Shown here: piece after piece, positions 34,077-45,289 of the stretch
Layout of the letters: every line of letters starts with the position of its first letter
Position numbering within the stretch: the stretch's first letter is position 1
From: Siphonodentalium dalli
Lineage: Eukaryota; Mollusca; Scaphopoda; Gadilida; Siphonodentaliidae
DNA: 64,000 nt
Direction of reading: 5' to 3'
Assembly: GCA_032622095.1 (NCBI GenBank)
Contig: CP136067.1
Location: 181,942,556 to 182,006,555 of the forward strand
The notes under the pieces: generated by a model
Told to the model about the DNA's origin: nothing
The model's input: the letters and a program-made list of their open reading frames with translations, nothing else
The model's database searches: none
Translations under genes and position numbers: made by a program

Positions 34077-34691
34077 TATTACATATCTCGGAATAATTAT
34101 ATTACTAACATATTAATTATTAATAGAGGAAAGATGGATGGAAGATAAGACATCGCGTAAAAAAGAAAAGTTAAAAAAGCCGAGATTTCCCAAAATGAAA
34201 CTAACAACCTTCTCGTAAGATGTTGGCATGATTGACAGGTGTCAAGACGATGGCCCCAGTGCAAAACATGAAATTAACGACAGGTTTCAAGACCATGGCC
34301 CCAGTGCAAAACATGAAAGTTACAACCCTCTGGCAAATGGAAAATTTGAAACTTACAACAGGTTGGACTAGTGTGATAAATGATTATTACCGCACGGTCA
34401 ATTACCACATGGCGCATGCTGATAACTGTTTGATAATGGTGGACAGATATGTAATAAATCCAATTATATAACATGCTAGATATCCATGACTATATATATA
34501 TTTTACCTGATTATAATTGATTGGTACATAAGATATAACATGCTAGATATCCAATACGACATGTATACAGTTTTACCTATTGATAATTGATTGGTACATA
34601 AGAGAATAATTTCAAGATAAATTGTCCCCATTTCATTGTTCAAAAGTCAATTTTATACCTTTGCAATAATGTTCAATCTTTACAAATTCAC

Positions 34692-36045
34692 AGGCACGAA
34701 GCCGGAGGGCTATACATCAAGATTACATGAAAACATACATGAGGAACAAAAGGGATGAAAAATATCGACAGAAGGACAAACGGCTGGAGACGGATTCTAG
34801 AAAAAATAGACGAAACGATGTAGAATATAGACAGAAAGAGAAACGCCTGAGGTCACATTCTAGAAAAAATAGACGAAACGATGAAGAATATAGACAGAAA
34901 GAGAAACGGCTGGAGACGGATTCTAGAAAAAATAGACGAAACGATGAAGAATATAGACAGAAAGAGAAACGCCTGAGGTCACATTCTAGAAAAAATAGAC
35001 GAAACCATGAACGATATAGACAGAATGAAAAACGGCTGGAGACGGATTCTTGAAAAAATAGACGAAACGATGAAGAATATAGACTGAAAGAGAAACGGCT
35101 GGAGACGGATTCTAGAAGAAAAAAAAACGAAACGATGAAGAATATAGACAGAAAGAGAAACGCCTGAGGTCACATTCTAGAAAAAATAGACGAAACGATG
35201 AAGAATATAAACAGAAAGAGAAACGGCTGTAGACGGATTCTAGAAAAAATAGACGAAACGATGAAGAATATAGACAGAAAGAGAAACGGCTGGAGACGGA
35301 TTCTAGAAAAAAAAGACGAAACGATGAAGAATATAGACAGAAAGAGAAACGCCTGAGGTCACATTCTAGAAAAAATAGACGAAACGATGAAGAATATAGA
35401 CAGAAAGAGAAACGGCTGGAGACGGATTCTAGAAAAAATAGACGAAACGATGAAGAATATAGACAGAAAGAGAAACGCCTGAGGTCACATTCTAGAAAAA
35501 ATAGACGAAACGATGAAGAATATAGACAGAAAGAGAAACGGCTGGAGACAGATTCTAGAAAAAATAGACGAAACGATGAAGAATATAGACAGAAAGAGAA
35601 ACGGCTGGAGACGGATTCTAGAAGAAAAAAACGAAACGATGAAGAATATAGACAGAAAGAGACGCCTGAGGTCACATTCTAGAAAAAATAGACGAAACGA
35701 TGAAGAATATAAACAGAAAGAGAAACGGCTGTAGACGGATTCTAGTAAAAATAGACGAAACGATGAAGAATATAGACAGAAAGAGAAACGCCTGAGGTCA
35801 CATTCTAGAAAAAATAGACGAAACGATGAAGAATATAAACAGAAAGAGAAACGGCTGTAGACGGATTCTAGAAAAAATAGACGAAACGATGAAGAATATA
35901 GACAGAAAGAGAGACTCAGGGAAACCGACACAAGGAAAAATCTCCGACATCCTACAGAGATAAACGATCTTGTGATCCAATTCCATAGAAGTGTGTGCAA
36001 GGGACCTGTGAATATTTGCACAAGTTGTAACCAACTGTGTTATAG
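34692..36045 (+). pseudogene. Helentron protein, N-terminal repeat exon
   Basis: After an acceptor (TTCACAG) at 34691 the frame reads ARSRRAIHQDYMKTYMRNKR, then 21-residue units RKNRRNDEEYRQKEKRL with alternating ETDS and RSHS. The highly basic/acidic unit resembles the N-terminal EYRxKE repeats of many Helitron proteins, but is expanded here to about 18 copies. In-frame stops (TGA 35051, later TAGs) and indels (such as 35114-35130) break it. The array leads into NDLVIQFHRSVCKGPVNICT and SCNQLCYR, the conserved start of the next domain, so the array is part of the same protein. Confidence 0.8.
34778..35909. repeat. 63-bp coding minisatellite, about 18 units
   Basis: Units start with AAACGGCTGGAGACGGATTC or AAACGCCTGAGGTCACATTC and repeat every 63 bp, often as an alternating 126-bp dimer. 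The period is exactly 21 codons. Minus-strand frames also stay open for long stretches but are shadows of the repeat. Confidence 0.93.
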
Positions 36046-36051
36046 GTCAGT

Positions 36052-37490
36052 GTTGTTGGGTTTGATTCAGCTGCAAAGAACAGTAACGCTATGAAGCTTG
36101 CCCAGCAGTGTCCACAAATATTCAGCGCCGATGGTAAAAGATGGATTTGTAACTATTGTGTAAGGCACATGAAAAAGGGCAAAATTCCACCAATGTCTAT
36201 TTTGAACAAGATGGAGTTTCCACCTGCTGGTATTTTCAGACAGCTAAACCACTTGGAAGCAACTCTTCTGGCACCCCGACTTCCTTTCATGCGGATCCAT
36301 AAAGCGCCAAGGGGGAACCAACAGTACATTAGAGGAAATATGGTACTTGTTCCTGCAGATGTAAGCAACACAGTGAAGCAGCTCCCACGCTTAACAAGCA
36401 ACACAGCCACTATCAGAGCCACTTTAAAACGGAGACTTCGATATAAGCATCATGTATACTCTGTAAATATACGACCAGAGTTAGTTAAACAAGCAGCTGA
36501 TACTCTGTGCAAATTGCCACTATACAACCACCATATCACCGTTAATGAAGACTGGCAGCAAGATCTCCAAAACCTAAGTGAAACACTTGACAATACTGAT
36601 CCAGCAGCTGATGCCAATGACGAGGAGATGGATGAATCAAAACCAGTCAACGACGTCAACCAGCAGCAACAAAAAGACGCTGAAAATTAGGATTCTGATT
36701 GGAGTGAACATGATGATGACGATGAGGTCATTTTAGGAGCTGCCGATACTATGCTCTCAGCTCCCGACTTTGTGGAGACCAGTGAAAGAGACACTATTTA
36801 TAATTTTGCGCCAGGGGAAGGCAGTGTGCCCGTTAGCGTTTTCCTAGAAAAAGACGTCGAAGAACTGGCTTTCCCGAGTATCTTCTGTGGGCAAAAACGG
36901 CCGACTAATAAAGGAAGACCTGTTAAGGTGTCGTTTAGTGACATTGTTAAGTCTGAGCTTAGAAGTGCGGACCGCAGAGCTTCAGAGTCTGTAGAGAACA
37001 TATTTTTCAAAACCAAGAAATTACAGGTGAAAATGCTTATTGACCAAACTCAGATTGCTGTCCGGAAGATAAAAACAAAAAACCAGACAATAACAGCAAA
37101 AGATGTACGAGGCCCAGCAACGCACAATCTCATTCACCAGGATAAGGCTTACAAATGCCTAGGCAGTATACGAGGGTCGCCGCCATACTTCGAGAAGTAT
37201 AGCAAGGATTTGTTTGCGATGATCCGGCAACTTGGATCAGCTACCTTTTTAGTGACATTGTCTGCTGCAGAGACACGCTGGAAACATCTCTTGAAGATTC
37301 TGGGAGAGATTGCTCATGGACGTGTTTACACCGATGAAGACATTAACCAGCTCACATGGGATGAAAATTGTAAACTCATTGGTTCTGATCCTGTAACCTG
37401 TGCCCGTCATTTCGACTACTCGTACCAAAAGCTCATGTCACAGTTCATTCTCTCTGATGCACATCCTATTGGTGAAGTGACTGATTACTG
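36052..37490 (+). pseudogene. Helentron protein: Cys-rich DUF6570-like segment and Helitron_like_N
   Basis: The frame starts VVGFDSAAKNSNAMKLAQQC and continues WICNYCVRHMKKGKIPPMS. With the upstream ICTSCNQLCYR this gives a CxxC...CxxC pair as in DUF6570. ILNKMEFPPAGIFRQLNHLE and YIRGNMVLVPADVSNTV follow. A single TAG at 36688 interrupts an acidic linker, and the same frame continues (DSDWSEHDDDDEV). From about 37160 comes the Helitron_like_N hallmark: SATFLVTLSAAETRWKHLLK, then SDPVTCARHFDYSYQKLM and HPIGEVTDY at the end. A frameshift then hides the HUH motif. Confidence 0.85.
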
Positions 37491-38394
37491 AATACCAGAA
37501 CCGACGATCGCCTCATGTTCATCAACTGCTGTATGTTAAGGATGCTCCTAAATATGATGAGGATAGTAACGAGGAAATCTGTGAGTTTGTTGATAAACAC
37601 ATTACATGCGCTTCAGTAGAAGATACCAATGAAGATGAAGAATTTGCCAATCTTGTTCAGCTACAAAGACACCGACACAGTCACACGTGTCATATCAAGA
37701 AAGAAAAGAAATGCAGATTTGGGTTTCCAAAGCCTCCATTTAGACAAACAATGTTACTTGAACCACTGACAGAACCCGACTTCACACACACAGAAATGAA
37801 GAAAGCAAGACAGTTATGGAAAGATATCTATGGATAACTAAACAATCTTGATGAAACGTCAGATCTCTTGTTTGAAGATCTATTGACATCTCTTGAAATA
37901 GATGAAGATGACTACATCTTAGCTGTTCGATCAACTATTAAGAGACCAACAGTATTCCTCAAAAGAACATGTACTGGAACAAGGATCAACGGTTACATTG
38001 AACCACTTTTAAGAGCTTGGCGAGCTAACATTGATGTGCAATATGTTGTTGATGTCTACTCCTGTGCAACATATGTTGCATCCTACATCACCAAGTGTCA
38101 GCGTGGGATGAGCGACCTTCTAATGGAAGCGACCAAGGAAGCCAAAGATGGCAATCGAATTCTAAAGGAGCAGATGAGGTGCGTGGGAAATAAATTCCTC
38201 ATTTCGGTTGAAATTGGCGCCCAAGAAGCCATATATATCTGCCTATCAATTCCAATGAGAAGGTCCTCCAGATCGACGGTATTCATCAACACAAGCCCTC
38301 CAGAAGAAAGAGTAGGAATTCTCAAGCCAGCAGCTGTTCTTGATGCCATGGACGATGACGAGCACGAGGTTGAATGTGCTAATCTCATCAGCAG
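37485..38394 (+). pseudogene. Helentron Rep (HUH nuclease) domain
   Basis: In the frame following the shift, EYQNRRSPHVHQLLYVKDAP holds the HUH motif (H-V-H at 37514-37522), the metal site of rolling-circle Rep nucleases. CRFGFPKPPFR follows near 37710. An in-frame TAA at 37835 breaks DIYG*LNNLDETSDLL. The frame then gives TRINGYIEPLLRAWRANIDV and YVVDVYSCATYVASYITK. The YVASYITK segment carries the two tyrosines of the catalytic Y motif. RRSSRSTVFINTSPPEERVG near 38270 is the conserved end of the Rep region. Catalytic His and Tyr residues are therefore all present; only nonsense and frame mutations block it. The exon ends at a GTATTA donor at 38395. Confidence 0.86.
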
Positions 38395-38775
38395 GTATTA
38401 ATAATATAATATCAAGTTGTTTAGTCGTACCATTCTGCAAAATATTTAATAGCCAACTTATGCAAAGCGACGTAACTCTAAAACCTATAATTATAGTTAT
38501 TATTATTATAGTGAAATAGTGAACAAAATACTAATTATGTACATTATAATGTATCAATTATACTCAGTGTGCTTGAAATATGCTCACTGTATTATACGAT
38601 GACACACAGATCATATGTATGTTTGTACGTTTATGTATGTTTGTATGTTTATATTTAAAAATAATTTATAGATATTATTATGGGCGAAGGTAAAATGCCA
38701 CGCAAAATTATGGCTTGGAACATTTCATCTAAACCCTTTTATATCCAGATATAATTTGTTCTTTTTATTTTCCAG
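38395..38775 (+). other. Helentron intron, 381 bp
   Basis: The donor GTATTA at 38395 and the acceptor TTTTCCAG ending 38775 join AG|G TAT TCC to give ISRYSERPPDIADVTLAEFA, a smooth continuation. Both exon borders share GTATT, so an insertion with target duplication could also be argued, but the pyrimidine-rich acceptor favours an intron. It is AT-rich with a TATGTTTG repeat near 38617-38652. Confidence 0.7.
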
Positions 38776-40015
38776 GTATTCCGAGAGGCCTCCCGACATC
38801 GCTGATGTGACTCTAGCTGAATTTGCAGCCTACTACGACAAGACATCGTCCAGCGACAAGACATCTTCCAGCTACAAAACTACACCGAAACCCAGTATTG
38901 ACAATCTGCTACCTGAAGCTGCAGTTGGTGACAACGACACTGAGATTGATACAGAAGAGGCCACCAGTACAGAGGCCACAGTACCATCATCTAAATCGAA
39001 GACTACTACATACACTCGCAGACAAGTAGGCCGAATAATACGAACAGTTCACTTTAATCCAGATAATGATGCAGAAAAATACTACAGAGAGCTCATAATG
39101 TTGTACTATCCTTGGACTGATGAAGACAAGCTCATGGGCTGTAAACACACAAATTATGACAGATTTATGGAATTGGAAGATCGTATTGTTGAAGAAAGAG
39201 AGAAATATGAACCGTTTTCAGCCGTAGTTGACCATGCACAGGTGATGGCACGAGACGTCGATTTAGATGAAGCGTGGGACGACATTACTCCACAAACCGA
39301 TTTTAGCAACGCTGTTGATGAAGCCAACGCAACTCCACCACACGACACAGGTATTGAAGATTACGACATCTCTGCTGATATGAGATTACCTGTTGCCACT
39401 GCCCATTATGATATCCTGAAGTACAATGAGCTACCAGACGCAGACTATCGTGAACACATGAGAGCATTAACAAAAGCACAGATCAACTTTGTTTATGACA
39501 CAATGCATCACATCAAAACATCTCCTACACCAATCTACAGATTCTTGAGTGGTGGAGCCGGCGTTGGCAAATTTTTTGTTACGAAAGCCCTCTACCAGAC
39601 TTTATTGAAGTATTTGAACAAAAAAGAAGGTGAAAGTTTTGAGACTCGACGGCTCCTGCTCCTTTCACCAACTGGGAAGTCTGCTTACCACATACATGGT
39701 AACACTATTCACAGCGGCCTGAAACTTGCGGCCAACCAAAAATTACAACACAAGCCGTTGTCGTCTAGTGCACAGAACACACTACAAAACCAAATTGGTG
39801 CTGTGAAAGCTATTTTCGTGGATGAAATCTCGATGGTTGGATTTAACATGCTCAATTGTGTTCATCAACGTCTCAGTGAAGTTATGAATAATCCAAGTCC
39901 ATTCGGTGGAGTTTCAGTAATTGCAGTAGGAGATCTATTTCAGTTAAAACCAGTTATGGACAGCTTTCTATTTTCGTCAGGCAATTCTGGCTACTTCACT
40001 TTGGCAAGAACTATT
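38776..40015 (+). pseudogene. Helentron helicase, N-terminal half (PIF1-like)
   Basis: The exon reads ERPPDIADVTLAEFAAYYDK, a linker with Ser/Thr repeats, then RQVGRIIRTVHFNPDNDAEK and YYRELIMLYYPWTDEDKL. The ATPase core begins FLSGGAGVGKFFVTKALYQT near 39545. Here Walker A is GGAGVGKF, where family members have S or T after K, which would impair ATP binding. AIFVDEISMVGFNMLNCVHQ near 39820 is Walker B. FGGVSVIAVGDLFQLKPV is the GD-Q motif. The frame ends at 40027, but the correct frame (LWQELFHMYELTEIMRQ) begins at about 39995, so one base is gained or lost there. Confidence 0.86.
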
Positions 40016-41537
40016 TCATATGTATGAACTCACTGAAATAATGCGCCAGGCAGAATGCAGACCATTTGCTGAATTGTTGAACCGACCAAGAGAAGGCCAC
40101 CACAGCAAAGAAGACATTGAAACCCTCAAGAAATGTTCCATTACACCAAACACTAGTGGTTATCCTTATGATGTGACGCACCTCTTCACAACAAATGTTC
40201 GGGCAAATAAATATAACGATGACATGATGTCAAGAAGCCAACAGCCATTGTACAAAATATTTGCAAAGGATAGAGTAATTGGGTCAACATCTCCTGAAAT
40301 GACTGTTAGGATTCTTAACACATTCAAGAGCAACAAGAAGCTAACATCGCAGCTTCCAACTCTGCTTACAGTCAGTGAAGGGTTGTTCTTTGAAATGACT
40401 GTGAACCTGGACACTGAAGATGGACTGATCAATGGTGCTTCATGCCAAATGATGAAGGTCGACAGGAAACCGGGTGAGATCTTGGCTTCTGGAATATTAT
40501 GGGTGAAATTCGAAAGTGAAGATATTGGCAGGAAATTGAGATCAGACAATAGGAAACTATACAAGAAAGATTATGACAAACAATGGACCCCATTGCAACC
40601 TACTCCAAAGCAATACGCTGCAGGTCATAAAGGGCAAGCTCAAATGCAAAGATATCAGTTCCCCCTCAGAGCCGCTCATGCGAAGACCATCCATCGATCG
40701 CAAGGTGACACCATGAAGAAAGCGGTTATTGATCTCACTACAAGGAAAATTGATCATATTCACTATGTCGCTGTGAGCCGTCTGCAGACATCAGATGGGT
40801 TAAACATTTTAAATTTGCAAGAAGACAAGATCAGTGTTGCCAAACATGTTGTCACCGAGATGGAAAGACTCATATCAGTGCCACTGCAATTCTCATTACA
40901 ACCCTTGAGTGACCTAAATGCATCGTATATCATCACATTTCTGAATGCACGTTCTCTTCATTTACATATTGATGATGTTCGTACAGATTTCAATATATGT
41001 CAGGCTGATATTGCAGCATTCTGTGAAACAAGATTTCAGCCCAAGCACTCTAATAACTATTCTGCTATGGGCGATCTTGAACAATACAGACATGACATGT
41101 CTCCATGTGGATTAGCTCTGTACAGCAAGACTGTTTTTAACAGCAATCCAATAAATGAGTCCCAAGACGGCATTGACATTTGTGTCTACATGACAACAGA
41201 CTTGCCTCTCATAACTTTATATAAGCCACCGAAGATTTCTACAAAACTACTTTGCAAAAAATTGCAAAGCCTCCTCTCTGTACATTATAATTCTTTGAAT
41301 ACAATCGTGACAGGGGACTTTAATGTTGACTGGTTCACAGATTCACCAGAAAGGCGTTCTATTCAACAAACACTCGGGAATAAAGGCTTAGACCAAAGAA
41401 TCACACAACCAACACATGATAGCGGCTCATGTATTGAGCTCATTTTCTGCAATGATGATAACATCTCATGCGGTGTGACAGAAGTGTATTACTCGGACCA
41501 CAAGCTTGTGTGGGCTGCATGGAACGATAAGGTTTGA
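40005..41537 (+). pseudogene. Helentron helicase C-terminal half plus EEP endonuclease
   Basis: The open frame (505 codons) begins YELTEIMRQAECRPFAELLN. It has YPYDVTHLFTTNVRANKYND near 40160, LTVSEGLFFEMTVNLDTEDG near 40370, and the late helicase motifs AHAKTIHRSQGDTMKKAVID (about 40675) and HYVAVSRLQTSDGLNIL. It passes directly into an exonuclease-endonuclease-phosphatase domain: ITFLNARSLHLHIDDVRTDF (40930), DIAAFCETRF with the catalytic Glu, NTIVTGDFNVDWFTDSPER (41300) with Asp/Asn, and VYYSDHKLVWAAW (41485) with the final Asp-His. The protein ends right after, as in known Helentrons. This piece is intact. The Helentron endonuclease is thought to come from a LINE. Confidence 0.9.
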
Positions 41538-42061
41538 TCAGCAGCTTTTGGAGTATACTTTGATTACTGGTTTCTCTTTTGTGAACTTGTCTGTTCTGGA
41601 AAATCTCTTTTGGAAGTCTTAATAAATAATCGCACTGCCTCCTCACAGATAATCACAGCATTTTTCAGTGAACGATTCAGGTGAGATAGTGATTGCACTG
41701 CCTCCCTAAAACTATGTTATATCAAATCGTTGCATATTTTTATTGGAGTGAAACATTCTGTCATGACTTAACTTATAACTGATCATGACTTGTGGGAAGG
41801 AAGATTTCTGTATTCTGATGTCCATCATCAGTTGTTTACTACATGTATATGGAGTTGATGGCTGAATTACAAACCAGATATTATGGGGAACTGTTGACTC
41901 ACTCAGCCACCAAATCATCTCTTGTGGTAAAGGAATCTATTTATCCATTAGAAATCTAAAACACATTATTGTCATAAATTGTACATGTACCAATTTTCCC
42001 CAGAGAGGGCGTATTTTGCACGCCCAGCGTATCTCTTGTTTCATTTCCCAAAAAACAAGAA
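41538..42061. other. Downstream of Helentron coding region
   Basis: GCACTGCCTCC occurs at 41633 and 41696 around TCACAGATAATCACAGCATT. This may lie in the Helentron 3' non-coding end, but no clear terminal hairpin was found. Confidence 0.4.
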
Positions 42062-42750
42062 ATGTTACACAAGCATCAATATGGCTTTCAGATGAAGCAT
42101 CCTTTGTTGCACCTTCTAGATCATATAGCAGAAAATAATGACAAACCAACTAGGGACTCAACATTACCTATTCTCATAGACATATCGAAATCATTTGACA
42201 CAATACGCCATAACATTTTATTAAGAACATTACGGAATTCGGGGAGTTTCTAAAGAATGTTTTAAGAGTTACTTAATCGGACGAAGACAATATGTTGGTA
42301 AAACTTCCGGATTGGCGCAGATAACGTGTGCTGTGTCCCAATGGTCCGTACTTGGTCAGATAATTTTTTCTTCTCTATGCGGACGATATGTCCCAATGTA
42401 CATAAATGAACTTACGCTCATATGCTGATGATAGCACGCGTTATTAGTCTGGTCATGATAGGAAACAGTTAGTCATTTTGGTAGATGAAACTTAACTTTT
42501 AATAATCTCATTCCAATGATACAGAGCAAACTAAACCACACCCTCAACTCCTTGAATAAAGTAAAACACTTTCTGCCAGAAGAATCGGGTAAAACGCTAT
42601 ATCAGTCATTAGTCCAAAATCATCTTTATGGCCTCCCGATATGGGGACATTCAAATTATACGGGCGTGCAAAATATAGAAGTAACAAAGAAGAACATGTT
42701 TCTCAGAAGTTCTACCAAAACATTAATTTCAATAAAATCCAAATAAAAAG
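42062..42750 (+). pseudogene. LINE reverse transcriptase fragment
   Basis: LHKHQYGFQMKHPLLHLLDH and LPILIDISKSFDTIRHNILL match the RT QxGFRxxxST and DxSKAFDT blocks. Decayed sequence around 42240-42470 includes YADDS in an alternative frame near 42420. NHTLNSLNKVKHFLPEESGK and LYQSLVQNHLYGLPIWGHSN near 42540-42660 belong to the thumb. It is a CR1/jockey-like fragment with no endonuclease of its own. It has the same orientation as the Helentron but is separated from it by about 520 bp. Confidence 0.82.
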
Positions 42751-44297
42751 TTGTAAATACTATACATTCAAACATTTATTGTCAAATTATTAAGGAACTA
42801 ATAGGACATTATTACAAATCGTTTACCTGTGAAACCAACTCATGCTGCATTTGCAGTAGACAAAATTGTTTGTCAGCCACTTGACTCAAATGTCTCAGCG
42901 AACTTTAACTTCAAAGTCTCTTATTGTGTACTCGAGTTATAACCCTGAATACGCTACCCGAGACAGGCCTGTATCATAACACGGCGAATGTGATACATGA
43001 ATATCGCAACCATCCTACTAATTTCCAGACGACCTTGTTCAATATCCCCACATATTGTAGTATCTCGACGTCCACAATGCTCTCAACTATATAGAACTGT
43101 TAAATTATGCACCAACCTACCTACCAAATATCCCCTAGTCCGCGTATAATTGCACATATGCCATTTCATATTGCACTGTTTATATACACACTTAGAAATA
43201 ACAAGCCGTATAGGTACTAAGGTAGTGCCAATATGTCTGTTAGTACCATACCAACAGGTACCGAGAAGAATTTGGTTCTATATATTGATATAATACCTAA
43301 TCATGTTGGTACTAGCCACTCTCGGAACCTAAGTGTTACCCACGTGATGGCATCACGTGCTAATTCATTTGGTGCTAGCCAATCTCGGAATTTGAAAAAA
43401 TGGCGGCGTCCAGCCACTTGAGGCGGTTGAGGTTTTTTTTACAGTATATAAACATGGACGGAAGACACAAACATCAGGCTTAGACATTTTATATTGGAAT
43501 CGCTCTCGGACTCGGCTTACATGCTGTAGCGTATGCCAGTTTAGGTACGTTGTTCGCTCGCTGGGGGGGGGGGGGGTTTAAGATTAGTGAAGTGAACTTC
43601 TCTGAAATTCATCAACATATTTTTTGTATGTGAAGTTGGACCTAACTGGCTTCTCAATAACCTGGAATATTGTCAACACTGTGTAGATTATGTTTGTACA
43701 TGGACGGGACAAGATGATGTATAACCTCCGAAAAATTAACGGGCGCTAATAATTGATAATCTCCTCTGCAAGAGTCTGAAGAAAGCAGCAATTTTCGGTG
43801 AACTGAGACATACCAAATTCAAAAGTCATTGAGTGCAGTGGGGTTACATTTTACATGCACGACAGTATTGTGATTTACAAAAGACAGATACTCGAGTTTC
43901 ACAAAATCATAAACCGCCTAATTAACTCACAAGAGTCAACCACTGGTGACTAGGATTACGAGAAATCCAATTCTGTAGAAATTAGTCGGAGTTATGACGT
44001 CACAGATCAGTCATGACTCATCATGAGTCAGTCACAAGTTTGTTGGCTACAACGTACAAGTACCTGTGCAAAGGACGATGGATCATATTCTTCAATTTTC
44101 ATCGAAACGTGATTTGAGAACCATGTCGCCATGATATGTCGCCCAGTTACGGAGTCTGATATTCTTTTGATCGAAACGCCTGTGATGCTGTGATATTGTT
44201 CTGATATATTATGGAATGGCGGATAATCTCGGAGATACGGATCCAATTCTGGGACACACGTCATCACTGAATCAATCGCAAACTGTTAGTAACGTAC
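42751..44297. other. Unannotated; possible terminal region at 43187
   Basis: No gene is seen. ACACACTTAGAAATAAC at 43187 followed by GGTACT-type motifs resembles the inverse of 46640-47056 (see findings). A G tract lies near 43564-43576. Confidence 0.4.
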
Positions 44298-44729
44298 TAC
44301 AGCTATGCTCTAATTAATAACCCCCCTTTAACAAGGCACGCAACCGCAGGTAATCTTTCTACAGTACTATTAATAATATTTTGCGACCGCTGTACTCCGC
44401 ACTAATTTTTCACATGGCCACCTTGTAAACACCCAGTCTAGCTTTTCATCAGCGCCATGCACCATGTTAACTATACACAAAACAATATATAAATTAATAA
44501 TTTGTTTACGGTTTAATCAACATTCGAAGTTGGTCACTGACCGACATTCCCAACTACCAAGGCAGCGTCAAGCCATGCCATAAATATACACTATGTGGTG
44601 GTTATAATGCTGACTTTAAACGGTTCGAAGGTCGGCCATGGTAGGATTAATCAATGTTAATAGTATCAACAACGTGGTAATATCGGTGGCCTATGTCGTT
44701 AAGGGGGGGTCAATTAGAGCTTAGCTGTA
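44298..44729. mobile_element. 432-bp MITE with ~32-bp terminal inverted repeats
   Basis: The left end TACAGCTATGCTCTAATTAA pairs with the right end (reverse complement TACAGCTAAGCTCTAATTGA). Both continue into C-rich then TTTAAC or TTAAC. If TA is the target duplication, the element starts CAGCTWWGCTC, a mariner-like layout. There is no ORF, so it is non-autonomous. Confidence 0.72.
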
Positions 44730-45289
44730 TACATACATGAACATGTAGACCATTCCAATGTCCAGATGCATCATGCGTCGTGTTCTTATCAAAACTTGTG
44801 TGGCTATCATTATGAGCGATTCAGCCATTTCCGCTATGCTAGGAAATAACCTCATCCATAACTGGAAACCATATTCGCGAAATTCTATATTACATGTATA
44901 TGGCTCTGGTGATCAGGCAATGACATTGACTCGTTGACGCATATATGCGAATGGAGAATAGTTTATTAACTATGGCTTTACCAAACTTTATCATATATTA
45001 AATACATTAAACTCTCTTTGTGTTATCTTAGCATGTGTTCATATACCGATACAGCACATTGGAAGTGTACGATAAGCAAAACACTGAACACCGTGGCAAT
45101 TTTTTTGGGAGAGTGATAATAATTCTGGTAACCCATTCAACATCTCCTTGTAGCGAGGACTAGTGAGCACTATAGCGGTATTTTGCAAACAACGTGGTGT
45201 CAGTTTTAATTAACCAAAGTTAGTGGTCTCCCAATTGTTGAGTATTTTGCTTATAGCACACTATTTACAAAGGTTTGGGAGTTATCGCA

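Larger units (their letters stand above)
34692..41537 (+). mobile_element. Helentron (Helitron2-type rolling-circle element), degenerate
   Basis: One plus-strand coding series runs through a basic repeat array, a DUF6570-like Cys-rich segment, the Helitron_like_N region, an HUH Rep nuclease, a PIF1-type helicase and an endonuclease domain. The C-terminal endonuclease is the mark of Helentrons as opposed to classic Helitrons. The Rep nicks DNA for rolling-circle transposition and the helicase unwinds it; the role of the endonuclease is not settled. Defects read by eye: stops in the array (for example 35051), a shift near 36045, a stop at 36688, a shift near 37485, a stop at 37835 and a shift near 39995, plus a Walker A change. 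Element ends were not identified, so the span covers the coding part only. Confidence 0.88.

Noticed and set aside
35112-36021. Minus-strand ORFs of 178-187 codons opposite the 63-bp array
   Set aside because: They are antisense shadows of the Helentron repeat and end where the repeat ends.
40930-42750. Endonuclease at 40.9-41.5 kb and RT at 42.06 kb as one LINE
   Set aside because: The endonuclease is in one open frame with the helicase and stops right after its SDH motif, as in Helentrons. The RT piece starts 520 bp later with no linker domain.
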